A DNA stretch of 64,000 bases from the NCBI GenBank assembly GCA_949987705.1, contig OX465283.1, forward strand, positions 76,517,720-76,581,719, in the 5' to 3' direction. Below, in pieces: positions 22,124 to 33,849 of the stretch; position 1 is the first letter of the stretch; each line of letters opens with the position of its first letter. A program made the translations under genes and the position numbers. The stretch is from Thereva unica. Lineage: Eukaryota; Arthropoda; Insecta; Diptera; Therevidae. The notes beneath the pieces were generated by a model. The model was not told the DNA's origin, searched no databases, and worked only from the letters and a program-made list of their open reading frames with translations.

Positions 22124-22261
22124 CTGTTTATGTGTTTCGCATGCAATTTTTATTGGTACTCAATTTTTTATGTTTGCATGTCTCAGCCGAGCCCACGTGG
22201 TCGTGGTAAATGATTTTCAGCCCAGCTGAGAAGTGCGCCTTCTTCATAAGAAGGGAAACTC

Positions 22262-22286
22262 TATTATTATTATTATTATTATTATA
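22262..22286 (+). repeat. (TTA)n tail of the LINE
   Basis: Eight TAT/ATT steps directly follow the 3' UTR. Simple-repeat tails replace poly(A) in several LINE clades. Confidence 0.85.
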
Positions 22287-22519
22287 AAATGCAATTTTCG
22301 GGAAAAAGTGATTTTTTTAGCCAAAAAATGATTTTTGCAAACTTCCACCTAGCAGCCCTCTCCGTACTTTATCGCTATTACCATGGCGACTGTTCCACTG
22401 AAATTTAGGACCTTCTGCCTGCACGGCAAAATTTTTCCCGCAACACAAGACTTGCCCGCTCGGCTCACCCCCATACCCTACAGCCCCCCCCCCCTTCCCG
22501 CACAATACGCTATAGAGGT
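22287..22519. other. No gene recognised
   Basis: Short stretch with poly-C near 22485. No feature identified. Confidence 0.4.
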
Positions 22520-22708
22520 TCGTTTATGAATAGAACAACTCGACTGTGGAATAATCTCCCGCAGTCAGTATTTCCGAACTCGTACAACACCTTAGAGTCT
22601 AAACGTGAGGTTCATCGTTATTTTCTTCTACACCCTCCAGACCACCCTAACCTTTCCTATTCTCCTCTATTCTGCAAATCAAGCTTACTACTAGACATTG
22701 CACCATGA
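22520..22708 (+). pseudogene. LINE RT C-terminal tail
   Basis: The reading NRTTRLWNNLPQSVFPNSYN then VHRYFLLHPP ends at a TGA at 22706. The pattern RTxRLWNxLPxxVFPxxYN is the conserved C-terminal end of LINE ORF2 proteins. It is a separate copy from the preceding LINE, whose own C-terminus is at 22123. A more decayed homologue of this tail lies at 52030-52170. Confidence 0.7.
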
Positions 22709-22924
22709 ACTGAACGACATGACGGACTGGTAGTAGAAAGGGTTACTCCTAAACTTGGTTTTTTCATATAAAAAAAACGGGCTTTTTTTTTATGTGGCAG
22801 TGCTAAGCTCAGGAGTCACCCTTTATACTACTAAAAACCAAAATTGTTAATATTTAAAGGCACGTTGTAACTCAACGCCTCAACTCGTAACTCTTCAAAA
22901 TATCAATTGGCTAATTAAAACTTA

Positions 22925-23231
22925 GGCCCCTATTGCGAGTGTCGATACCTAATCGACAAGCGACATTTTATCGATTAGAGACTGTCGATTATTTGGTTTG
23001 ATATTGCGAATGTCGATTGTAATCGAAATCTGTCGATTTGACAGGCGACTTTTATCAATTGCATTTTTGCTAACGACAAAATTTGCCAGGAATATTAATA
23101 ACAAAAAACTGCTTAAAAAAATTTTCAACCGAAGTAGTCGAAATATTTGTCGATTGAGTTACACAATGCCAAAAAGAAAATTTATCGACTATAGTCGAGT
23201 CGATCGTTAATCGACACTCGCAATAGGGGCC
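22925..23231. mobile_element. 307-bp MITE with TTA duplication (Harbinger-type)
   Basis: Ends GGCCCCTATTGCGAGTGTCG (22925) and its exact complement ending at 23231, flanked by TTA at 22922-22924 and 23232-23234. The interior carries several CGATT/AATCG steps in both orientations. A TWA 3-bp duplication and GG...CC ends are typical of PIF/Harbinger MITEs. No coding capacity. Confidence 0.9.
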
Positions 23232-23234
23232 TTA

Positions 23235-25609
23235 GTGTATATAAATGTAAAACGGTAATCAAAAACAATATTACTAGTCAAAATTTAAATGAAAAAAAAA
23301 AAATAAAATAAAAAATGTAATCAAACACAATAATAATAGTCACTATCCAACTAAAATATCTAGGAGACGCTTAGCCCTCCTATATCGGTCTTCTCGTTCA
23401 GTACGTCCGATGCTTTTCAATGATGCCAAAAACAGTCCTTACTCGTAAGCACCCTTCACGGTAGCAAAACCCATTTGGTGCCACCATAGGGGTGGTTTCC
23501 TGGTTTCCCTCGTTGGGCCCGATTGGGTCTTTGTCTCCCGCACTTTTGAATCGATCCAACGTTGCAACACGTTATCTTACTAAACTACAAGCATCTTGTT
23601 TACGACACAGGAACCTAGACCTCTGCTTCCCCTTCTTAAGAGAGGGTCACCAGTTCAGTTACTTCCTATGCTTACCCTTAGTCCACGGTACCCAAAACCG
23701 ACACCAGGGCCCAATATCACCTGAAATTGAGAGGTTTCCTTGCTTCTGGCCGAACCCTTAATTTTCGGGTTCAACTAAGTGTTCCAGAACTGGTCACTCT
23801 TCCTCACTGGTCTCAACGGCCAACCGGATTAAAAATTATAAATGTTCCGGCTTTGACCGGCTTTTCTTGCACGATGGTTTTTGGTTTTTGTTATGAAACC
23901 TCCTATCTTCTAAAAATAAACACATATATCCTGGACTTAAAAAACACACACCAACCTGATCCCAAAGTTCCGTCTCGTCCCCCAATTTTTTTCCTATTTT
24001 TTCCTTGTTTTTTGCGCCTACCCCTTTCCAATTTCGCAAAATTTTCAATCAAATTTTATAGTGGCTACAGGGTGTACGTTTAAGGATGTAATACTTCTAT
24101 GTGAAAATTTATAACCTATATGTAGTTTCCTAGTTACACCAAATTAAGGATTATAATTTTTAATTCTAAAAGCACTTTCCGGTTGTGAGTTCTAAAACCA
24201 TTGTGACATAAGAATGTTGTTATGGGATTCTGTCCTTGGTAACTATGTAATATCATTCAAGAAAGGTATGAAAATTACTGCTAAGTTTCAGTCTTCAAAT
24301 ATCTCATATTAATTATAGCATTAAAATGTTTCAATGGATTATGTCTAACAATGGACAATTGTTTATAAATGCCCAAAGTGCTCTCATTTCATATGACATT
24401 AAAATTTTAATGACAAAGAGTTTATAATTAGAATCGTTAAGCCCGAAAGAGATAAAAGTAGAATAGACATTTTCCAATATAAAATAGAATAATACACACA
24501 CACCCACAAGAAATAAAACAAGGAGTTTTAGAAAGTATAATTTATTTAATAGTATAGTCCCCACAACAATTAACCTCAAGCACCGACAAAACGTCCTGCA
24601 ACATGGAAGATTTTACCCTCTTTCAACTCTCAGACTCCTTAATCAAAATACAATTAAAGTCTTACCTTCAAACAATTTTAGTCCTTAAAATAGGGTGATG
24701 TAATTTTATGGTGTGGCCATAGCCTCAAGGTGGCTCCTAGATAATTATCCGTTTTACATTATTATCTACACAAAATTCTATTCCTTAAAGGTTGTGTTTA
24801 TATAAATGTTTTGTGTATGTATATGTATAAATGGCACCACAATAGAGAAAACGGGTGACCCCTTTTAAATAATGTACAGAAGCTTATAGTGTCTCATTTA
24901 CCCACAACGTAACAACAATGGCAAAAGGACACTAGGTTTTCCACCTTGAAACACATTAAGACCTTCGACTGGTTCTCATTTATCTATGAAAAGTTTCTTA
25001 TACCAGCAGCGTTTGCTTCGATTAGGATATGGTATCTGAAATGATACAGAGGAATTAGAAGGGTTGGGGCATGTTATTATCCTCTTAGTTTGTCTATCTT
25101 TATCTATAAAAATAACAGGATTTCTCTGTCTTGATGATATTAAACAAAATTATGGCCGAAGCGATAAGGTGAATTAACATTCAGCATTACTGTACCACGG
25201 CTATGCTGCCAGCCCCGCCCCTGCTCCAGCCACATACCGTTTGCATCGTTCGGTAGTTAATAACACAATCCATTACTGTCATAGCGTGAGCTTAACCCAT
25301 ATTTTCAGCATTGTGTAGGTACTTCTCAATTCTTATAAAAGCGTACGTTTAAGGATGTAATACTTCTAAGAAAATTTATCCGTTTGTTCCGTCTCTCTTG
25401 CACAGAAATCGATGGAGCTGTTTTCCCCGTCTATACCCAACTACTACGCTCGAAAAGGAAGTCCTTAAGGCCCTAATACACTCAGCGACGAAGTCCAACA
25501 TGAAATTCAGTTCCAACAACAAAATATTAAGGGAAGCTTAAAAAAAAATACAGTCACAAAATTAAACTAACCCAATCTCAAAAACATCCTAACACAGTCA
25601 AAATTACCT
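23235..25609. other. No gene recognised; contains a spaced direct repeat
   Basis: No ORF or RNA gene was recognised over 2.4 kb. An exact 26-bp direct repeat is present (see the entry at 24074-25368), and a short CA run at 24494-24506. Confidence 0.45.
24074..25368. repeat. 26-bp direct repeat pair 1.27 kb apart
   Basis: GTACGTTTAAGGATGTAATA followed by CTTCTA occurs at 24074-24099 and again at 25343-25368. Weaker similarity (AAAATTTAT) continues after both. The segment between has no recognisable ORF. The pair could be ends of a solo or deleted repeat, or a chance remnant of dispersed repeats. Confidence 0.7.
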
Positions 25610-25635
25610 GTTGTGCACTGCTTGCAGTGCACAAC
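25610..25635. repeat. Perfect 12-bp hairpin
   Basis: GTTGTGCACTGC, two bases, then GCAGTGCACAAC. It could be a transcription-factor site or cruciform, or simply the end of an unrecognised element. No adjacent gene explains it. Confidence 0.7.
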
Positions 25636-25639
25636 ACGG

Positions 25640-28600
25640 CCGCCGGAGGGGAAATCTTTGCACAATAAAGGGGTTCGGCTGCATTCGTATGTCTTGTTGG
25701 GCTTTACTTTATGAGTGCGTGCCCGAGGTAAATTTTCTGGCGACTTTCAAGAAATCTCTTCTGCGGTGTCGCCGGCTAGAAATTGAAGCCAGTGTTAGAT
25801 AATTATGAATGGAAATTGAATTAATGTCGCAGTAATGCACTCTACGAACTTGTTCCTGTCATGGGATATGAGAATAGATCTTTTTTGTTTGATATTTAAA
25901 TTTTTCATTCATGTGAAATTTTGATATCGCTGCTTTTGCTGATTTGAAATTTAGCAAGTGCTAGATACTAGTTTTTTTTGTTTGGCTCCCACCCCCTTTA
26001 CTAAAAAATCTGAAAAACACCCCCGACTTTCCGAATTTCCGGACCTCCTACCAAATTAACCCAGAGGTCCAGCAAAGCCCATATTTACATACAAAAATAA
26101 TAAAAACCATAAAAAATGAATTTACGCAAAATTTATCTACACTCATGTTGTAAAATACCTGTGCAAGGGATACACCTTTTTTGCGAATCTAGTTCCGGGA
26201 AGTTGTTACGGCTAAAAAGACAATAACGAAAAACAAGGATGTCATAAAACTTAATTATTACATGAAGGTAGTATTTGCCATTAAAATCTTTTCGTGGGTT
26301 TTTCATAAAGCCAAGATAATAAACACCGATTGATCACTACCTGACCACCGGGCAAGAATCCCTAAATTCTCAAATCAAGGAAATCACCATCAAGCAAGTC
26401 ATTAAAATTCTTGCCAAACAAACCAATTTTTCCTCAGATTTTATTTTTTCCCGAAAATACGATCACCATCCATGCCTGCAACAAAAAAGGTTTGAAATTT
26501 CCCCTGCAAAAGCCGAAGCAGAAGCTCTCACTTATACAAACGCATCTCGTGTATGATTACGCAAATGCTTTATACAGAATACAACTAGCGCAGAGATTTG
26601 CTTGGAGCGGAAATTTGATGTATTAAAACTGAAGAATTTTAGGGAATTTTCGTTCTTAAATTTTGTGGACAATTTTTAAAACATAACTTACTCATGAAAG
26701 AAGGCTAAAATTCAAAAATTTTCCACCATGAATAGCTAGATAATCGATTTAAGTTTATCGTACATTAAAAAAATTTTAAAATTTTTCCACCTAAATAGGA
26801 GTATTTTCCGGGCGCAGGTACGGAACTTTGAACCATTATAACTAATATACTAATAAAAAATATTAAAATTTTCCACCATGAATAGCTAGATTTATGTTTT
26901 CTTAAAAATACCTAATTTAAATTATTTCATTTGGTTGGATAGTTTTCTTAATATTCGCGGGCGCGCGATACCCTATAATTGCTCGATTGAGTGTATTAGG
27001 CCCTTAATGCTGGATACTGGAAAAACAAACGAAATAAGACCAAAAAGTACAGGGAGGAATCCTTCTGTGAAAAAGGAATCTAACCCTGAAAGGGTATTGT
27101 TAATCCTTAACAAATCCCTACAAGATGTGTGCTATTACAATTACTGGCTGTACGGCCATATGTTACTTTGAACTTGTTCCGTAGGCCTCTTAAGATATAT
27201 TTTAATTATGCTTAAGCTTAAATAAATTTCAGTACTCCTACGTATGCGTGTGGGTACCGCTCTCTCACAATTTCGGCAATAATCGTGCATGCATGTGGAT
27301 TTTTACAATATTTCCAGAATTTATGTCTTAATTTCGCCCCGTCCTCGTCCTCGCCTCCATCTTGTTAAATGTTTTGTTGTGCGCTTGAAGAGTTAATCTT
27401 CTTGTGCTTACTGCATAGCCTTTAGTTGTTTGCGAAAGGGATCGAAAGTATTGAGGAGAGTATTCAGAGGACAACCATCAGAATTATATCCCGGTAATCT
27501 TATTATTTTGCTGGAGTGCTAAGCTTCCTTCCGTCGATATCTTAGCAAGTTTTGATAAGATAGAAAATATAGCAAAAAAGAAGGAACCTTAAAAATTTTG
27601 TTAAGGATTTTATCCTAGAATAAGTTCATTCACGAAATTGAAGGGGGAAAAAGGGATAACTGGATTATTATTGGGGTGGCTATGAGATTGAGTGTTAGGG
27701 CATAAAAACGTATCGAGGATCTGTGTATATAAAATTACACCAACAAAAATATGAAAACCAATTTTGAATTTAATATAAACAATAAACTGAACTTTACCCA
27801 ACTCCGATTTTGAAAAATATTATCAAACTTTAACCTTATGAAATCGAAAAAGGCTAATGAAACTTGAAACGCTTTTCATGAGTTTTTAAACAAGTTTTTC
27901 AACGGGAGTGCTTTAATGTGCTATACATATTTAAATGAGCAATTCTTCGTCACCCTTTACCAGTCTGTCATACCATTCAGGTGATGGTGCAACGTCTAGC
28001 TTCGTTCTTAGGTTATAAGAGGATATGTTAAGATAAGGGCAGTGGTGTAAATGACGCCCCCGCAAGCCCCGCGTCGTGCGTAGATGTCGCACGAAAGCTA
28101 GTGGCGCCCTCAGGTCCCTCCTTGATAAATATTAACAACAATAAATGAAAAATAATTTTTTAATATGTACCGAAATAAAATTGATGTCATATTCTTAACT
28201 TGAACTACATTTTACAATAATCAACATTATAGAAGCGGGGGTGCTATCGAGCTGTTTGCGCCGGCTGCGGGGTAATGTGAGCGGAGCGGTCGTTCTAGGT
28301 GCCAGGTGGCCAGGGGCGCCAAAATGAATACAAAAAACAATTTAGAGCGGACAATAAAACATTGATGGCGCCTATTCGAAGCCGCGGACGGCGTGGCAAG
28401 CGGCGGGCCCGAGTTTTTGCAAGTTAATTTTTTAAACTTCAATTTATGTATTGAGTTAAAGCCCCAGATTCAGTAGAACGATAAGCCTGGGCATCGTAGA
28501 TAGTAACTGCTTTTCAAGCAGAGGTGTAAGCTATACAGGCATGCATGCAGGAGAACTTAAGAAGGGCCTAACAGAACAAACGAATCTATATCTTCCCGAA

Positions 28601-29020
28601 CAGCCAAGCGGCAATTAGGGCAATAGGTCCAGTAGGACCAAGTCTAAATTTGGGACTGACAACGTGTTGTTGGTGGGCTGAGCGTTCTCAATCAAGCTAC
28701 CCTTATCTGGGTGTCGCTGCTCTGGCTAAACAAGGCTCAGAAATAGCATTTATATGTCCCGACCCGGTTATACGGGCGCCCACCAGCTTACGGGTCAACT
28801 CAAGCGAACGAGAAATGGAAAAATTGGTTCAGAAATTATGTGAACATGATTTATCCAATTGTTTTATTGATGAAATGATAAGTTAATAATATATTGTTTC
28901 GAAAGAGATCAAAAGCCGAAATCTCAAAACTAACCGTGATCTTTGCTCAATTTTTATTAATCGATTATAAAATACTGGTTTCGAATCTACCAAATGTGCG
29001 TACAGCTTGTTTTGTATTTG
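25640..29020. other. No gene recognised
   Basis: About 3.4 kb without a convincing ORF. A 26-bp direct repeat (26715-26740, 26865-26890) and a GC-rich patch at 28220-28420 stand out. The patch near 28030 starts with CAGTGGTGTAAA, as some hAT ends do, but no matching right end was found. Confidence 0.45.
26715..26890. repeat. 26-bp direct repeats, 150 bp apart
   Basis: AAAATTTTCCACCATGAATA followed by GCTAGA occurs at 26715-26740 and 26865-26890, identical. A third diverged version (AAAATTTTTCCACCTAAATA) lies near 26780. Confidence 0.65.
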
Positions 29021-29025
29021 ACGTT

Positions 29026-30178
29026 CTTCTTCTTCTTAATGCTCCCTTAATCCCTCATAGGACCTAGGACGGAAATAGTTGCCCTCCAGCGGACTCTGTT
29101 TTGGGCGACAGCTCTCAGCTCTGACCAGGATCCAGCCTATGCTAGTAGGATCTTCCTCCACGTTGTTCTAGGTCTTCCGACTCGACGGGATCCTTACGGG
29201 TTCCAGTCAAGGACCTGCTAGATTCTCGTTTTCGCGTCGCTAGGTGTGGCCAATCCAATTCCATTTCCTTCGCCTCATTTGGTCGTCTATCCTTTCTTGG
29301 CCGACACGGTGCCATAGTTCTTCATTTGAAATTCTATCTTGCCAGCGGATTTTTAGGATACGACGGACGCAGGCATCTGTTGATGGAAACTTGTGGCCGT
29401 CTTGTGATGAATTGATGTTTCGCAACCGTACAAAAGAACGGCCTTAACGTTGGAGTTGAACAGCCGCAATTTGGTGTTAGTTGAAATCTCCGTTAAATGA
29501 CGTCTTCTTCTGCACCGTCATTTTGGGTGGCAGAATTTATCTACCACTTCCCCGTCACGGTTATTTAGCGCTGTTCGTTCAATGGGGTTTGCATTTATCC
29601 GCATTTCTTTAGTTTTATTCGGATTCAGCCTTAGGCCTGCTGGACTACTTTCTGTTGCCAAATTGTTTAACATGTTTTTGAGGTTCTGGTATCTGTGGGC
29701 CAGCAAACAGATATCATCCGCGTCGGCGAGATCCTTAAGGTGGTCTAGCGAACCCCATTTTATGTCGCCTGTTCTACTATTTAGAGCGCTGACAAGGAAG
29801 TCATTTATTACTAAAAGAAATAGTAATGGCGAAAGTAGGCATCCTTGTCGTACTCCTGAATTCACCTCAAAGCTGTTGGATATTTTTCCATTATGGAGAA
29901 CTCTGCATTTGGAATTGTTGTATAGGGATTTTATCAGTTCTATTGTTTTATCAGGCAGTCCACGTCGCCGTAGTGCCGTAGACTTCTCCACTATGATTCT
30001 CAAGGTGTTAATATGATCTATACACGAGAGGCCTTCCTGAATCCGGCCTCTACTCATCTCTCTTATCCTAGATAGTAATTTATGGGACAAAATTTTGCCC
30101 ACTGTAGATAGTAAGCAGATGCCTCTCCAGTTGTCGCATATTGTTAGGTCCCCTTTTTTGCCATTTCGATTATGATAC
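29026..30178 (-). pseudogene. LINE RT fragment, minus-strand copy of an inverted pair
   Basis: Reads down from about 30178: KILSHKLLSRI, the region ALRRRGLPDKTIELIKSLYN, motif B VNSGVRQGCLLSPLLFLLVI, and the catalytic box as LADADDICLLAH, where the usual Tyr before ADD is Asp. The 3' part ends with RRILKIRWQDRISNEELWHR and RRRKWNWIGHT. It stops at a CTT repeat at 29025-29037, which is the AAG-type tail of this family seen from the other strand. Several frameshifts break it. The homologous copy at 31035-32350 lies in the opposite direction, so the two form large inverted arms. Confidence 0.85.
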
Positions 30179-31034
30179 CATTAGACTGTCTCAAAATGCA
30201 CGAAAATTTTTTTCACCTGCTCTTTTAGTATGTTATCGGGGACCTGAAAAAATGAATTTTGCGCGAAACTAGACCTTGTTTGATTGAATCTAACAGGTCG
30301 CGCAAGTGACAAAAGTAAAAAAAAAAGTGGGAAACGTGATTTTAATTTTTTCGACTATAAAAATTATATTTTGAACCATCCCAACGCTTCAAAAAAATTG
30401 TTTGGTACGTGAGGATGTTACCTGATTTTTTTCAGATTTTTTTTTTCAAGTTAAAACATGTGAAATATGAATTTGAATGTGAAAAAATCGTAAAAAACAC
30501 GTTCTACAACATAACTTTTTTTTGTTTTCGGCCCCTTAGAGGCAAGTGAGGATTTTTCTGTTATTTTTTAATTATAGTAGGGACTGTAACGAAGATTTTG
30601 AGGGGTCGTGGAGCCTCCTAAGATGGGGCCGTGGGAGGGTTTTTCAGGTGCATTTTTTGAGTGTTATGTACATTTTTTCACATTCAAATTCATATTTCAC
30701 ATGTTTTAACTGGTGGTGGTTACGTTTTAAGTTAAGGAATACGATTTTTAAATGTGCCCACAACAACTTCCTCTTTTTAACAATTCAATAACAGATATAA
30801 TCCTTAAACTTCACTATTATCACTTGCAATTTAATATCTCACACTAATAAATTCTTTTTATGGATTTTTAATCACCACATTTCGCTTTAGGTCACATTAG
30901 AGCACTTTATTCGCTTTTCAAACCAAACTGACTCTAAATACCGCTGCCACCGCATTTATCAAAGCCCAATTTCTGGATCCTTCTTTTAATATAGAAGCTG
31001 TTCTTTTTAACGAACATACGTTAACTCGCAATTC
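30179..31034. other. Spacer between inverted LINE copies
   Basis: AT-rich DNA without a recognised ORF, containing a perfect 38-bp inverted repeat. Confidence 0.5.
30451..30709. repeat. Perfect 38-bp inverted repeat, 183-bp spacer
   Basis: Arms 30451-30488 and 30672-30709 are exact complements, starting TTAAAACATGTGAAATATGA. No TA or TWA duplication is evident around the arms. Confidence 0.85.
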
Positions 31035-32350
31035 AACCAATCCTGGAAATAGCATGGAACACCTGTACCTTTCCGGAAGATTGGACGGAAGGTATCATGG
31101 TCAAAATACAAAAAAAGGGGGACCTAACAATATGCGACAACTGGAGAGGCATCTTTTTATTTTCTACTGTGGGCAAAATTTTATCCCATATATTACTATC
31201 TAGGTTAAGTGAGGCAGTAGACCGAACGCTTAGGAGGCAGCAGGCCGGATTTAGGAAGGGCTGCTCCTGTATTGTTCATAGTAACACCTTGAGAATAATA
31301 GTGGAGCAGTCTAGTGAATTCCGATCCCCCCCTTTACCTTTCTTTCGCAGATTATGAGAAATCGTTCGACTCGGTCAATAGGAGCTTTATATGGCAGGCA
31401 CTACGGCGACGTGGTCTGCCTGATAAAATAATAGAATTGATAAAAGCCCTATATAACAATTCCAAATGCAGAGTTCTCCATAATGGAAAATTATCCGATA
31501 GCTTTCAGGTGAGCTCAGAAGTACGACAAGGATGCCTACTTTCGCCATTACTATTTCTTTTAGTAATAAATGTCTTCCTTGTCAGCGCTCTAAATAGTAG
31601 AACAGGCGACATAAAATGGGGTTTGCTAGACCACCTTAAGGATCTCGACTACGCCGGTGATATCTGTTTGCTGTCCCACAGACACCAGGACCTCAAAAAC
31701 ATGTTAAACAATTTGGCAACAGAAAGTAGTCACGCACGCTTAAGGCTAAATCCGCCTAAAACTAAAGAAATGCGGATAAATGCAAACACCATTGAACGGA
31801 CAGCGCTGAATAACCGTGACGTGGAACTGGTAGATAAATTCTGCTACCTCGGTAGCATTATTTCCGAAAATTGTGGGGCAGAAGAAAACGTCAGTTGCAA
31901 CGTTAAGGCAGTTCTTTTGTACGGTTGCGAAAAATGGAAAGTCACCGAATTCATCACGGGGCGCCTACAAGTCTTCATCAACAGATGCCTGCGTCGTATC
32001 CTAAAAATCCGCTGGCAAGATAGAATTTCAAACGAAGAACTATGGCGTCGTGCCGGCCATGAATGGATAGACGACCAAATGAGGCGAAGGAAATGGGATT
32101 GGGTTGGCCACACCTTGCGACGCGAAAACGAAAATCTATCCAAACAGGCCCTTGACTGGAATCCGCAAGGATCCCGTCGAGTAGGAAGACCTAGAACAAC
32201 GTGGAGGAGAACCCTACTAGCAGAAGCCGCAACAACTGGGAGATCTTGGTCGGAGCTGAGAGCTGTCGCGCAAAACAAAGTGCGATGGAGGGAAACTGTT
32301 TCCGCCCTATATCCTAAGAGGATTTGAAGGAGCGTAAAGAAGAAGAAGAA
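31035..32350 (+). pseudogene. LINE RT with (AAG)n tail, plus-strand copy
   Basis: Starts within the fingers (IPEIAWNTCTFPEDWTEGIM-like reading near 31040) and runs to a stop at 32325-32327, then GAGCGTAAAGAAGAAGAAGA. Motifs: KKGDLTICDNWRGIF, QQAGFRKGCSC, motif A DYEKSFDSVNR after a frameshift near 31330, motif B SSEVRQGCLLSPLLF, and YAGDICLL, where the second Asp of YADD's partner position has become Gly. The C-terminal part has LLYGCEKWKV, RRILKIRWQDRISNEELWRR and WDWVGHTLRRE, typical of RTE-like and related LINEs. A piece is missing near 31890. Catalytically dead from the YAGD change alone. Confidence 0.85.
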
Positions 32351-32351
32351 T

Positions 32352-33059
32352 ATTGTTTATTGTCTGCTGCCCTAATCCTGCGAGGCTGATCCCGTGAAAA
32401 TGGTGCGGGATTGGGTTCCTTAGTACCAGTAATACTGTCCCATGTAATGGTGGGATGATCGAACAGTCGTATACCCCTGATAAGGCTGCGGTCGATTTAT
32501 TTCTTATTCCAAAATTCAAATTGCAACTTCGAAGCAACCGCTTTCACTGGATAGATGACAGAAAAGAAAATTCGCGGCGAGTAATGCCTAAAAAATGTTT
32601 TGATGATTGTCGTAAGTGTATTATTTCGGTATGTTTCATTGACCAATTCCCGGTACTTTCTTGACTTAATAGTACTTTGCATTTCGAACACAAAGGACCT
32701 TGTCCCCAAGAAAAATTATCTAGTTACCCCCATGGGTCAGAAGAGTACAGAAAATAGAGTGAAACCAATACCCCTCATAGGATGACAATTAACTAGCGCT
32801 TAAGTACGGGTGCTTTTTTCAAAAGGAGAAGCTAGTAGTCTCTTTACTCCCTCTGAACTATAAGCTCGAATTGTATTTCCAGTTGTCCTAGATGAAATTT
32901 TTTTCGAGTATTGCCTGCCTTCCATTTCCTTACGGGACTATATCTCCCCTTTCGCAAGTCTTTATGGGCTGGGGGCCCCATAAGGATTTCGATGGTGGTT
33001 TTAGGAAGGGTCACAATTCCGCCTGTAGCGGAATTTAAGGATTTATTATGTTTTCTCAG
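32352..33059. other. No gene recognised
   Basis: Only short chance ORFs. Confidence 0.4.
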
Positions 33060-33720
33060 GGTTGCTTCCCCGCCGTCACCTTCTCGTTAAAAGAGGCTTC
33101 TCCTGCCATCAGCCCAAAATAGCAGTGTTCGTTCACCATCCTGACAACGTCATCTCTGTGAATTTTATGCGGTGCACTTTGTGGAGTATTCTCCACTCCT
33201 ACACCCTTAGGGTCTACTTTTGGATCCCTATCCTTTCAACATAATGCCAGTGAGGTCTTCTGTTGCTGCCGGAAAGTACCCGATTACAAAAAGGCTGCGC
33301 GGCAGCTTGTTCCTGTCTACAGCAACAAGGCTTGCTCCTTCCAAGGCTTAAGGCGGCCCATTATAGAGGGCACAGCGACCCCTACTGACCTGGGCTGTTC
33401 TGAGCCCTGAGCCAATTCGGCTACCGCCTCCAGAAGACTTCCTTGCATTTAGTTGTTTCGTGGTCAGAAGAATCTCCGCATTGTTAGTCGCAAGCACGCC
33501 CATTCTGACACTTTCCCCTGTTTGACAGAAGGTCGGCTTTGGAGTCGTTATAGACTCTTCTGAAGGCTTTTTAAACCGTATGGCCTAAGCCTTCCCCTTT
33601 TATGCCCTAGAGAATATCCAAATGATCTAACCGCCTTCTTATTAAGAAAATCGGCATCCCTTTCTTCCCGGTCCTTTTTCGTAGTCGCGTGCCTATGTCA
33701 AGCAAGGATTTGGATATTAT
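33060..33720 (-). pseudogene. Second copy of the DUF4780-like element ORF
   Basis: Minus-strand DNA homologous to 12300-13150. Shared phrases on the plus strand are GGCTTGCTCCTTCCAAGGCT, GTGGAGTATTCTCCACTCCT and CTTATTAAGAAAATCGGCAT. The C-terminal reading includes HKIHRDDVVRMVNEHCYFGL. The region corresponding to the MITE insertion in the other copy is uninterrupted near 33565-33580. Many frameshifts; not functional. Confidence 0.6.
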
Positions 33721-33849
33721 TAGATCTTTGCATGTAAAAATAAATCTTAAACAATCATTGAATCCAACTTTGAGACGCTTTCAGCAGGTTGGATCCAGGG
33801 AGAATAAAGGATTTAACAAGCCGAATAGATCACGATAAGAGATTAGAAT

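Larger units (their letters stand above)
18370..22286 (+). mobile_element. Nearly full-length LINE with (TTA)n tail
   Basis: Contains ORF1, then endonuclease plus reverse transcriptase in a second frame, then a 3' UTR ending in a TTA microsatellite. It is the least decayed LINE in the window: ORF2 has only two in-frame TAG codons. The layout and motifs fit the Jockey/CR1 group. Exact 5' end and target duplication were not found. Confidence 0.85.

Noticed and set aside
28029..28440. hAT element starting CAGTGGTGTAAA
   Set aside because: No matching inverted right end or 8-bp duplication could be found.
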